Source: Lysobacterales bacterium (GTDB lineage: Bacteria; Pseudomonadota; Gammaproteobacteria; Xanthomonadales; Marinicellaceae). Taken from it: DNA of 5,887 nt. The DNA lies in NCBI GenBank assembly GCA_026990095.1, contig JALSIL010000040.1, positions 1 through 5,887 on the forward strand, in the 5' to 3' direction. Of the stretch, positions 1 to 5,414 are shown piece after piece; position 1 is the stretch's first letter; each line of letters starts with the position of its first letter. The notes under the pieces were generated by a model that was not told where the DNA came from, ran no database searches, and saw nothing but the letters and a program-made list of their open reading frames with translations. The translations under genes were made by a program, and so were the position numbers.

Positions 1-32
1 GCACCAACGATGGCAACATCAAAATTTTTCAT
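1..32 (-). CDS. N-terminus of an FAD/NAD-binding oxidoreductase (partial)
   Basis: The reverse strand from 32 down to 1 reads ATG followed by codons giving MKNFDVAIVGA, where the gene leaves the window. The pattern of a short polar start, a hydrophobic beta strand (DVAIVGA) and the first glycine of GxGxxG is typical of the dinucleotide-binding Rossmann fold at the extreme N-terminus of FAD-dependent oxidoreductases. Examples are UbiH/UbiF/VisC-type ubiquinone hydroxylases, GidA-like proteins and dihydrolipoamide dehydrogenases. An AAGG ribosome binding motif lies about 9 bases upstream of the ATG, which supports a real start. Only ten complete codons are visible, so the family cannot be fixed. 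A ubiquinone-biosynthesis hydroxylase is one plausible guess. The gene is divergent from hppA. Confidence 0.5.
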   Translation of the reverse strand, partial: MKNFDVAIVG

Positions 33-86
33 TATATTTAACCTTGTTATGATTTCTATATCGGGATTTGGGTATTAGAACAAATA

Positions 87-115
87 AATAAACAATTTGA
101 CTTGATGATTGTCAA
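87..115 (-). promoter_or_regulatory. Candidate sigma70 promoter for the leftward oxidoreductase gene
   Basis: On the minus strand a perfect -35 box TTGACA (plus-strand 110-115) is followed after exactly 17 bases by TTTATT (plus-strand 87-92), a 4/6 match to the -10 consensus. It lies about 55 bases upstream of the ATG at 32. A 5-bp inverted repeat, TTGAC (97-101) and GTCAA (111-115), spans the -35 box and spacer and could be an operator half-site pair, but it is short. The MITE-like element begins just beyond the -35 box, so whatever upstream sequence this promoter once had has been separated from it. Confidence 0.4.
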
Positions 116-121
116 TTTATA

Positions 122-280
122 GAGACCTTTGCATAACTCTGGGATGATGGAAAAAAGAATGAAAAAAGCACCAATCAAGGAAAAAAATGAGTCAAATAGC
201 TCGCTATTTGCGAATTTTTTAACGCAGAGTGGTGTTTTTTGCAACTTTTTAACACGTGCCATGAGTTATGCAAAGGTTTC
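122..280. mobile_element. Palindromic MITE-like element, 159 bp, IS-type terminal repeats
   Basis: The left end GAGACCTTTGCATAACTC (122-139) and the right end GAGTTATGCAAAGGTTTC (263-280) are inverted copies with a single mismatch. Both flanks carry TTATA (117-121 and 281-285), as expected of a target duplication. The interior is itself nearly palindromic about position 201.5. GAAAAAAGCACCA (161-173) mirrors the segment at 230-242 at 11 of 13 bases and at equal distance from the centre, and CAAATAGC/GCTATTTG form the core. No transposase fits in 159 bp, so this is a non-autonomous element that would need a transposase encoded elsewhere. The repeat resembles ends seen in IS5-type elements, but that family assignment is from memory. 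Short open frames inside it on both strands are explained by the palindrome and are not called as genes. Confidence 0.85.
193..210. repeat. Central perfect palindrome of the MITE-like element
   Basis: CAAATAGC (193-200) and GCTATTTG (203-210) are perfect inverted repeats separated by two bases. They sit exactly at the midpoint of the element at 122-280. Together with the outer arms this lets the whole element fold into one long imperfect hairpin as single-stranded DNA or as transcript. Confidence 0.8.
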
Positions 281-310
281 TTATAAAGTAATCAACGAAA
301 AATATAGCCA

Positions 311-339
311 TTGTAAAATAGATGGAAAAAGCTTACAAT
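311..339 (+). promoter_or_regulatory. Candidate sigma70 promoter of hppA
   Basis: TTGTAA (311-316, 4/6 match to the -35 consensus) and TACAAT (334-339, 5/6 match to the -10 consensus) are separated by exactly 17 bases. They lie downstream of the MITE-like element and about 60 bases before the hppA start. The predicted transcript would begin near 346, just ahead of a small hairpin. The promoter lies wholly outside the element, so the insertion did not supply the core boxes. Confidence 0.5.
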
Positions 340-349
340 AATCGCTGTT

Positions 350-371
350 TTTTTGGGTGTAAACCCGAGAA
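350..371 (+). promoter_or_regulatory. GNRA-tetraloop hairpin in the hppA leader
   Basis: GGGT (355-358), GTAA (359-362) and ACCC (363-366) form a 4-bp stem capped by a GUAA loop, a GNRA tetraloop. The stem can extend outward to 350/371 using A-U and G-U pairs. It lies in the untranslated leader, about 17 bases before the ribosome binding site. It has no T-tract after it, so it is not a terminator. A stabilising or regulatory role is only inferred. Confidence 0.35.
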
Positions 372-388
372 TGAGTATAATTAAAAAA

Positions 389-394
389 GAGGAG
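389..394 (+). promoter_or_regulatory. Strong ribosome binding site fixing the hppA start at 401
   Basis: GAGGAG ends six bases before the ATG at 401 and is the best Shine-Dalgarno match in the window. It decides the start in favour of 401 over the in-frame GTG at 353 and ATG at 371. The upstream extension would add 16 mostly polar residues ahead of the first membrane helix and would place the leader hairpin inside the coding region. Confidence 0.8.
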
Positions 395-400
395 TTACAT

Positions 401-2443
401 ATGAGTTTAGAGCTTATTCCTATAATTCTAGGAGTTATTGGTCTTGTCATCGCGGTTTTGATTTTCGCTATGTTGTTAAAAATGCCAGCAGGTACAGGTA
501 AAGTTAAAGAAATTGCCGATGATATTCACAACGGTGCGATGGTGTTTATGAAACGTGAATACACGATTTTAGTAGGCTTCGTTGTTGTGTTATTTATTGC
601 TTTATATGTTGGTTTTGAAACCTGGCACACGTCGGCATCATTTTTAACTGGAGCAGTGTGTTCTGGTGTGGCGGGTTATTTCGGAATGTTTTCAGCCACC
701 AAAGCGAATGTCCGTACAACCGTATCTGCCAATGAAAAAGGTGCTGCATCCGCCCTATCTGTGGCTTTTTATGGCGGTTCTATTATGGGCTTAACCGTTG
801 CTGCAATGGGGTTATTAGGGCTTGGCTCATTATATTATTTATTTGGATCGACTGAGCATGTTCATGCTATTCATGGATTTGGAATGGGCGCATCTATTGT
901 GGCTCTATTTTCACGTGTAGGTGGTGGTATTTTTACAAAATCTGCTGATGTTGGTGCTGATTTAGTGGGTAAGATTGAAGCAGGAATCCCTGAAGATGAC
1001 CCGCGTAACCCTGGTGTAATAGCTGACAACGTTGGCGACAATGTAGGTGATGTGGCTGGTATGGGTTCTGATATTTTTGAGTCTTACTGTGGGTCTATGA
1101 TTGCTTGTATCGCTATTGCCTCAACCATGACTACTGGAACAATTGCTATTATGGGAGGAACACAGTCTTATTTGATGTTTTTGCCTTTAGGGCTTGCATC
1201 CGTTGGTTTGATTTGTTCAATTCTTGGTATCTTTATAGTTAAAATGTTTTCAAACAAGCCCGCTGATGTGGCATTGCGTGCAGGTACAATTGGCGCAGCA
1301 CTATTATTTATTTTAGCAGCTTATGTTGTTATTCATAAGCTAGGAATTTCAGTCAATGTTTGGTGGAGTGTTGTTGCCGGTGCTGTAGGTGGTATAATCA
1401 TTGGTTTAGTGACAGAATATTATACTGGTGGTTCACCTGTTCGTAAATTAGCTAAAAGCGGTGAAACAGGCTCAGCTACCGTGATGATCTCGGGTTTGGC
1501 ATTAGGCATGGAATCTGTTGTGATTCCAGTAGTTACCCTTGCAGCTATTATTTTGATAACATCACTTTTATTGCCTGAAGGGGCAGGTATTTATGGTGTA
1601 GGTATAGCTGCTGTTGGTATGTTAGCAACGGTTGGTATTACCATGGCGATTGATGCTTATGGTCCTGTGGCAGATAATGCTGGAGGGATAGCTGAAATGG
1701 CAGGTCTTGGTGCAGAAACTCGTGCAATTACAGATGGACTCGATGAAGTGGGTAATACAACAGCGGCTATCGGCAAGGGTTTTGCTATTGGTGCTGCTGG
1801 ACTTGCCGCTTTGGCATTAATTGCAGCATTTATTGAAACTATTTCAGTTAGTGTGCCTAATTTTTCATTAGATATCGGCAACCCTAAAGTTTTGATGGGC
1901 ATGTTTTTAGGTGGTATTTTTCCATTTTTGGTTAGTGCTATGACCATGCGTGCTGTAGGAGATGCGGCTTTTGATCTGATTAAAGAAATCCGCAGACAAT
2001 TTAAAGAAATTCCAGGTCTTATGGAAGGCACAGCCAAACCAGATAGCAACAAATGTGTCGATATTGCAACAACAGCAGCCTTAAAACGTATGATTGCTCC
2101 TGGATTGTTAGCGGTATTGTCTCCAGTTTTTATTGGCTTCGTACTGGGAGCGGCAGCTCTTGGTGGCATGTTAGGCGGTGCATTAATCACCTGTGTATTG
2201 ATGGCTTTAATGATGGCAAATGCTGGTGGTGCTTGGGATAACGCTAAAAAGTATGTCGAAAAAGGCAACTTTGGAGGCAAAGGCACAGACACACATGCTG
2301 CGGTTGTTGTTGGTGATACTGTTGGTGATCCGTTCAAAGATACCTCAGGTCCTGCCATGAATATTTTGATTAATGTTATGGCAATTGTATCATTAGTGAT
2401 TGCTCCTTTGTTGGCAGCTAATCCAAATGGAATATTTGGTTAA
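401..2443 (+). CDS. hppA: Membrane-bound ion-pumping pyrophosphatase (K+-dependent type)
   Basis: This 680-residue polytopic inner-membrane enzyme hydrolyses PPi to 2 Pi and pumps H+ and/or Na+. The length and the hydrophobic helices throughout fit the roughly 16-helix family. The hydrolytic centre is visible: D183-x3-D187-x3-K191-x-E193, DDPRNPG 199-205, DNVGDNVGD 209-217, D418 to N426 (DAYGPVADN), N607-D613-K616, and D639-x3-D643-x2-K646-D647. Residues 451-460 read GNTTAAIGKG. Alanine after GNTT with glycine three residues later marks the K+-dependent subfamily, since K+-independent pumps carry lysine there. E227 sits in GMGSDIFES. That is the glutamate position known from Na+ pumps and from K+-independent H+ pumps, and it is not the one-turn-shifted position of plant-type K+-dependent H+ pumps. 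Na+ or mixed Na+/H+ pumping is therefore plausible but inferred. The gene is a single-gene unit with its own promoter, strong ribosome binding site and terminator. Confidence 0.97.
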   Translation: MSLELIPIILGVIGLVIAVLIFAMLLKMPAGTGKVKEIADDIHNGAMVFMKREYTILVGFVVVLFIALYVGFETWHTSASFLTGAVCSGVAGYFGMFSATKANVRTTVSANEKGAASALSVAFYGGSIMGLTVAAMGLLGLGSLYYLFGSTEHVHAIHGFGMGASIVALFSRVGGGIFTKSADVGADLVGKIEAGIPEDDPRNPGVIADNVGDNVGDVAGMGSDIFESYCGSMIACIAIASTMTTGTIAIMGGTQSYLMFLPLGLASVGLICSILGIFIVKMFSNKPADVALRAGTIGAALLFILAAYVVIHKLGISVNVWWSVVAGAVGGIIIGLVTEYYTGGSPVRKLAKSGETGSATVMISGLALGMESVVIPVVTLAAIILITSLLLPEGAGIYGVGIAAVGMLATVGITMAIDAYGPVADNAGGIAEMAGLGAETRAITDGLDEVGNTTAAIGKGFAIGAAGLAALALIAAFIETISVSVPNFSLDIGNPKVLMGMFLGGIFPFLVSAMTMRAVGDAAFDLIKEIRRQFKEIPGLMEGTAKPDSNKCVDIATTAALKRMIAPGLLAVLSPVFIGFVLGAAALGGMLGGALITCVLMALMMANAGGAWDNAKKYVEKGNFGGKGTDTHAAVVVGDTVGDPFKDTSGPAMNILINVMAIVSLVIAPLLAANPNGIFG

Positions 2444-2463
2444 AATTAGTTAAGTTAGAAAAC

Positions 2464-2498
2464 AAAACCTGGTAGGCTTTCAAGCTATCAGGTTTTTT
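2464..2498 (+). terminator. Intrinsic terminator of hppA
   Basis: AAAACCTG (2464-2471) pairs with CAGGTTTT (2489-2496). The stem continues through G-U, T-A, A-T and G-C pairs to 2475/2485, giving 12 paired positions, then a small loop, and runs into a stretch of six T (2493-2498). The A-run on the left arm makes it potentially usable in both directions. It starts 20 bases after the hppA stop and insulates rnhA from hppA read-through. Confidence 0.9.
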
Positions 2499-2533
2499 AT
2501 TGGGTAAAATATGGTTTAGTTTTTCTAAAAACG

Positions 2534-2539
2534 TATAAT
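2534..2539 (+). promoter_or_regulatory. Consensus -10 box upstream of rnhA-dnaQ
   Basis: TATAAT, a perfect -10 consensus, lies 23 bases before the rnhA ATG and downstream of the hppA terminator. It is the obvious place for a promoter of the rnhA-dnaQ pair. No good -35 box is visible at 16-18 bases spacing (ATGGTT or TGGTTT). The start would fall near 2546, leaving a leader of under 20 bases that lacks a Shine-Dalgarno motif. Confidence 0.45.
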
Positions 2540-2562
2540 GTCAATTTATTATTAATTCGTCT

Positions 2563-3018
2563 ATGTCAAAAGCTCTAGTCCAAATGTTTACTGATGGTTC
2601 ATGCCTACAAAATCCAGGTCCTGGTGGCTGGGCAGCATTGTTGCGTTATAAAGGTACGGAAAAAATGTTCAGTGGCGGTCAATTTGACACAACCAACAAT
2701 CAAATGGAATTGATGGCAGTTATTGAAGGCTTAAAAGCCTTAACAAAAGCGTGCCCAATAGAGCTTTATACGGATTCCAAATATGTTTTGGATGGTTACA
2801 CCAAATGGTTAGAGGGTTGGAAAAAACGCGATTGGAAAAAATCAGACAAAAAACCTGTTTTAAACAAAGAACTGTGGCAACAGTTAGATAAAGCAGCACA
2901 AATTCACACAATTAATTGGCATTGGGTTAAAGGCCATAGCGGTCATGATGAAAACGAACGAGTCGATCAACTCGCACGCATGCAAGCCGAAAGAATGAAG
3001 AGTTTAATGCCTAAATGA
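2563..3018 (+). CDS. rnhA: Ribonuclease HI
   Basis: This 151-residue cytoplasmic endonuclease cuts the RNA strand of RNA-DNA hybrids, so it helps remove primers and R-loops. The catalytic carboxylates align with E. coli RNase HI shifted by one residue: D11 (FTDGSC), E49 (NNQMEL), D71 (YTDSKY) and D135 (NERVDQ), with the loop histidine H125 in KGHSGH. The basic handle WKKRDWKKSDKKPV at about 86-99 that binds the hybrid is present. It is close in length to the 155-residue E. coli protein and shows no truncation. The ATG at 2563 gives the canonical short N-terminus, although no ribosome binding site precedes it. Its stop overlaps the dnaQ start as ATGA (3015-3018). It is therefore co-transcribed with dnaQ, unlike in E. 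coli, where the two genes are neighbours but divergent. Confidence 0.97.
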   Translation: MSKALVQMFTDGSCLQNPGPGGWAALLRYKGTEKMFSGGQFDTTNNQMELMAVIEGLKALTKACPIELYTDSKYVLDGYTKWLEGWKKRDWKKSDKKPVLNKELWQQLDKAAQIHTINWHWVKGHSGHDENERVDQLARMQAERMKSLMPK

Positions 3019-3740
3019 AGCACAATCCAGACAGACTTATTATGCTCGATACCGAGACCACAGGTATCTCAGTTGCTCAAGGTAATCGCATCTTGGAAAT
3101 TGGTGCGGTGGAAGTCATTAACCGAGAAATAACAGGTTCAACTTACCAACAATACATTAACCCCAAACGAGACAGTGAACCGGGTGCTTTAGAGGTTCAT
3201 GGTATTACCACCGAGTTTCTTGCCGACAAACCTCCTTTTGAACACATTGTTGATGAATTTATTGATTACGTAAAAGGTGCTGAATTGGTGATTCATAATG
3301 CCCCGTTTGATATTGGCTTTATCAATCACGAATTTGCTTTATGCGGTAAAAAAATCAAAATAGAAGACCTTTGCACCATTACCGATTCTTTAGACTATGC
3401 CCGCAATAAACACCCTGGAGCAAAAAACAACCTCGATGCATTATGTCGTCGTTATGGCATTATTAATGATCACCGCACATTGCATGGGGCATTATTGGAT
3501 TCGGAAATTTTAGCTGAAGTTTACCTAATGATGACAGGGGGTCAAACAAAATTAAATTTAGATGCTAGCAATGATAACTCTGCAGCGGGTTTATCCTTAG
3601 ACTTAAGCAACTTACCGCCCTTACTTGTAGTTAAAGCCAGCAATGAAGAATTGCAAGCACATAAACAATTAATCGATAAATTATCAAACAACGGTAAGAA
3701 TCCATTTATTTACCAAAAAAACCAAGAAGATATTCATTAA
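3015..3740 (+). CDS. dnaQ: DNA polymerase III epsilon subunit, 3'-5' proofreading exonuclease
   Basis: This 241-residue protein is the proofreading exonuclease of the Pol III core, working with the alpha subunit and the beta clamp. All DEDDh exonuclease residues are visible: D12 and E14 in DTETTG (Exo I), D99 in HNAPFD (Exo II), and H157 and D162 in HGALLDSE (Exo III). QTKLNL at 177-182, just after the exonuclease domain, sits where E. coli epsilon has its beta-clamp-binding motif and looks like a fair clamp box. The tail from about 183 to 241 is a flexible linker followed by a segment (NEELQAHKQLIDKL, about 209-222) like the E. coli alpha-binding end. The start codon overlaps the rnhA stop by four bases and the upstream ribosome binding site is weak, so translation is probably coupled to rnhA. 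Confidence 0.96.
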   Translation: MKHNPDRLIMLDTETTGISVAQGNRILEIGAVEVINREITGSTYQQYINPKRDSEPGALEVHGITTEFLADKPPFEHIVDEFIDYVKGAELVIHNAPFDIGFINHEFALCGKKIKIEDLCTITDSLDYARNKHPGAKNNLDALCRRYGIINDHRTLHGALLDSEILAEVYLMMTGGQTKLNLDASNDNSAAGLSLDLSNLPPLLVVKASNEELQAHKQLIDKLSNNGKNPFIYQKNQEDIH

Positions 3741-3743
3741 AAT

Positions 3744-3772
3744 TTTTCAATAACGTCACAAAAAGTTACAAT
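3744..3772 (+). promoter_or_regulatory. Candidate sigma70 promoter of serS
   Basis: TTTTCA (3744-3749, 4/6 match to -35) and TACAAT (3767-3772, 5/6 match to -10) are separated by exactly 17 bases, inside the 67-bp gap between dnaQ and serS. The transcript would start near 3779, giving a leader of about 30 bases. The -10 box lies within a 29-bp palindrome, so promoter access could be controlled there. Confidence 0.5.
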
Positions 3773-3789
3773 AGCCTATTGTCACTTTT
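3761..3789. repeat. 29-bp near-perfect palindrome between dnaQ and serS
   Basis: The arms AAAAGT (3761-3766) with ACTTTT (3784-3789) and ACAATAG (3768-3774) with CTATTGT (3776-3782) are symmetric about position 3775, with one mismatched pair (3767/3783). It could be an operator for a dimeric regulator, since it covers the -10 box of the putative serS promoter. It could also be a weak bidirectional terminator after dnaQ. The stem is AT-rich and only four T follow, so termination would be poor. Which role applies cannot be told from the sequence. Confidence 0.6.
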
Positions 3790-3807
3790 AAAATACAATA
3801 AACTAAA

Positions 3808-5076
3808 ATGTTAGATTCTCAAATACTCAGAAACGATATCGAAGCAACCGCTCAAAAACTTGCCACACGTGGCTACCAACTGGATGTGAAAGCATGGAAT
3901 GAATTGGAAAAAAACCGCAAACACTACCAAATTTTACAAGAACAATTACAAAACCAAAGAACCGTTAAGTCCAAGTCGATAGGACAAGCTAAAGCCAAAG
4001 GCGAGGACATTGCTCCATTAATGGATGAAGTTAAAGCCATTGGAGTGCAATTGGACGAAGCAAAAGCCAAGTTTGAAGAAATTCAAAAAGAAGTGCAAAA
4101 ATTCACCTTGTACATGCCAAACCTTGCCATGGATGATGTGCCACTTGGAAAAGACGAAGACGATAATGTCGAAGTACGCAAATGGGGTACACCAACAACT
4201 TTTGATTTTAAACCTAAGGATCATGTTGATTTGGGAGTAAAAAATGGCTGGTTAAATGCTGAAAGTGCGGCAAAATTATCTGGTTCTCGTTTTACTGTAT
4301 TATCAGGAACCATTGCCAAACTGCAACGTGTGTTGGCACAATTTATGCTCGATACCCACACCAGTCAAAATGGCTACACCGAACTCTACGTACCATTTTT
4401 GGTCAATGAAGCGACCATGACTGGCAGTGGGCAGTTACCTAAGTTTGCCGATGATGCTTTCATCACCACCGATGAAAAATACCTTATTCCAACGGCTGAA
4501 GTGCCATTAACCAACCTTTATGCCAACACCATTATTGCCAAAAGCGATTTACCAGTAAAAATGACGGCACACACACCGTGTTTTCGCAAGGAAGCAGGCA
4601 GTTACGGCAAAGACACGCGTGGAATGATTCGCCAACACCAGTTTGAAAAAGTAGAAATGGTGCAAATTGTCCATCCACAGGATTCAAACCAAGCACTAGA
4701 AGACATGACTGCTTGTGCGGAGGGTATTCTTAAAGCCTTAGAAATTCCTTTTAGAACCATTATCCTATGTACAGGTGATATGGGATTTGGTGCAGCAAAA
4801 ACTTACGACATCGAAGTGTGGTTGCCCGGTGAAGACCAATACCGTGAAATATCATCCTGCTCAAATTGTACTGATTTCCAAGCACGTCGCATGAAAACCC
4901 GTTACCGCGATGAAAACGAAAAGAAACCGCAACTGGCTCACACATTAAACGGTTCTGGACTGGCTGTTGGGCGTTGTTTAATCGCCGTTATGGAAAACTA
5001 CCAAAACCAAGACGGCACAATCCGAGTACCAAAAGTCTTGCAACCGTATTTTGGTGGGTTGGAAGTTTTGAGTTAA
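3808..5076 (+). CDS. serS: Seryl-tRNA synthetase
   Basis: This 422-residue cytoplasmic class II aminoacyl-tRNA synthetase charges tRNA-Ser, and tRNA-Sec where present, with serine. Residues 1 to about 105 are the charged helical N-terminal arm that forms the long antiparallel coiled coil contacting the tRNA variable arm. The catalytic domain follows: the serine-binding TAE loop at 229-231, motif 2 with FRKE at 259-262 and the loop through MIRQHQFEKVE at 273-283, ISSCSNCTDFQARR at 348-361, and motif 3 LNGSGLAVGR at 380-389 ending in the ATP-binding arginine R389. The length matches the bacterial form (E. coli 430) and no domain is missing. The ATG at 3808 gives the canonical start (MLDSQILRND), but no Shine-Dalgarno motif precedes it. 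It follows dnaQ by 67 bp with its own candidate promoter. No clear terminator follows the stop. Confidence 0.98.
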   Translation: MLDSQILRNDIEATAQKLATRGYQLDVKAWNELEKNRKHYQILQEQLQNQRTVKSKSIGQAKAKGEDIAPLMDEVKAIGVQLDEAKAKFEEIQKEVQKFTLYMPNLAMDDVPLGKDEDDNVEVRKWGTPTTFDFKPKDHVDLGVKNGWLNAESAAKLSGSRFTVLSGTIAKLQRVLAQFMLDTHTSQNGYTELYVPFLVNEATMTGSGQLPKFADDAFITTDEKYLIPTAEVPLTNLYANTIIAKSDLPVKMTAHTPCFRKEAGSYGKDTRGMIRQHQFEKVEMVQIVHPQDSNQALEDMTACAEGILKALEIPFRTIILCTGDMGFGAAKTYDIEVWLPGEDQYREISSCSNCTDFQARRMKTRYRDENEKKPQLAHTLNGSGLAVGRCLIAVMENYQNQDGTIRVPKVLQPYFGGLEVLS

Positions 5077-5284
5077 ACTTGAACAAATCAGATGAAAAGC
5101 ACCATGGATTACTGAGGGCTAATTGTCTATAGGGGTACCCAATCGGTAAGAACAAATGGTTTTAATTTTCTGGTAGGTTTGTGTTAAGTTTTGAGTGGGA
5201 TAAATCTCACTTACCAATTGTTTGCTCTGGTCGATAGAACATTACACAATCTATTAAATTTAATCATTTTTTATTCGTCACTAT
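5077..5284. other. Non-coding stretch after serS, possible degraded mobile-element remnant
   Basis: No reading frame longer than about 35 codons is open on either strand and none resembles a known protein. The stretch contains an 11-bp inverted repeat with one mismatch, CAATCGGTAAG (5140-5150) and CTTACCAATTG (5210-5220). Inside it is a hairpin with arms GTGGGAT (5195-5201) and ATCTCAC (5204-5210). Neither is followed by a T-tract, so neither is a convincing serS terminator. Because the stretch abuts an IS-type terminal repeat at 5285-5301 with no matching left end, it may be the end of a decayed insertion sequence. That is inference. Confidence 0.45.
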
Positions 5285-5301
5285 AGTTATGCAAAGGTCT
5301 C
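5285..5301 (-). repeat. Orphan IS/MITE terminal inverted repeat
   Basis: AGTTATGCAAAGGTCTC is the exact reverse complement of the outer 17 bases of the MITE-like element (122-138). It differs by one base from that element's right end (264-280). In orientation it is a right-hand terminus, yet no partner GAGACCTTTGCAT lies between serS and this point. It is a solo end, the scar of a larger deleted element, or the right boundary of a unit whose left end is at 122. Confidence 0.8.
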
Positions 5302-5345
5302 TAAATACTTAATTCTCTAATTTCAGGCTCATTACGGGACTGGAC

Positions 5346-5366
5346 TATACTAGGCAATAATGCCTA
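5346..5366 (+). promoter_or_regulatory. Candidate -10 box and adjoining operator-like palindrome upstream of the PepSY gene
   Basis: TATACT (5346-5351) is a 5/6 match to the -10 consensus. The best -35 at 17-18 bases spacing is poor (TTCAGG near 5322). The last base of the -10 box begins a perfect 6-bp inverted repeat, TAGGCA (5351-5356) and TGCCTA (5361-5366), with a 4-base centre. This would lie across the transcription start, a typical place for a repressor operator, or would form a 5'-end hairpin in the transcript. The PepSY ATG is 102 bases downstream. Confidence 0.35.
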
Positions 5367-5374
5367 TTGAGAAT

Positions 5375-5414
5375 AAAACAGGGTTTACTTAAATCCCTGA
5401 GTTTTGGTTTTTTT
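5375..5414 (+). terminator. Terminator-like hairpin in the leader of the PepSY gene
   Basis: CAGGG (5379-5383) pairs with CCCTG (5395-5399), and TTT (5384-5386) pairs with AAA (5391-5393) around an ACTT loop with one bulged T. Flanking AAAA and TTTT can extend the stem past a small bulge, and a run of seven T (5408-5414) follows. It resembles an intrinsic terminator but stands 55 bases before the next start codon and about 300 bases after serS. It either stops read-through from upstream or acts as an attenuator of the PepSY gene. Nearby segments CTCAG (5435-5439) and CCAAAAC (5444-5450) could pair with its right arm and tail and compete with it. Confidence 0.45.

Noticed and set aside
56..341. 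Two overlapping small open frames on opposite strands of about 68-70 codons
   Set aside because: Both run through the palindromic mobile element, including its terminal repeats. They lack ribosome binding sites and are explained by the element's symmetry.
353..400. In-frame upstream extension of hppA from GTG 353 or ATG 371
   Set aside because: The GAGGAG ribosome binding site points to ATG 401, and the extension is polar and unlike the family N-terminus.
1657..2358. A 233-codon open frame antisense to hppA
   Set aside because: It is a composition-driven shadow of the hppA codons, rich in Pro, Ala and Ile, with no recognisable domain.
3741..3807. T-box or other riboswitch control of serS
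   Set aside because: The gap is only 67 bp and contains no T-box or specifier-loop architecture. Such leaders are also typical of Firmicutes, not of this kind of genome.
5133..5140. GGGTACCC perfect 8-bp palindrome
   Set aside because: It is too short, has no loop or T-tract, and has no flanking symmetry. It is likely chance.
5092..5283. Possible broken gene after serS in the frame of ATG 5092, with several stops
   Set aside because: The open pieces of 24-32 codons read like random A/T-rich sequence and no protein family is recognisable. It is noted only as part of a possible mobile-element remnant.
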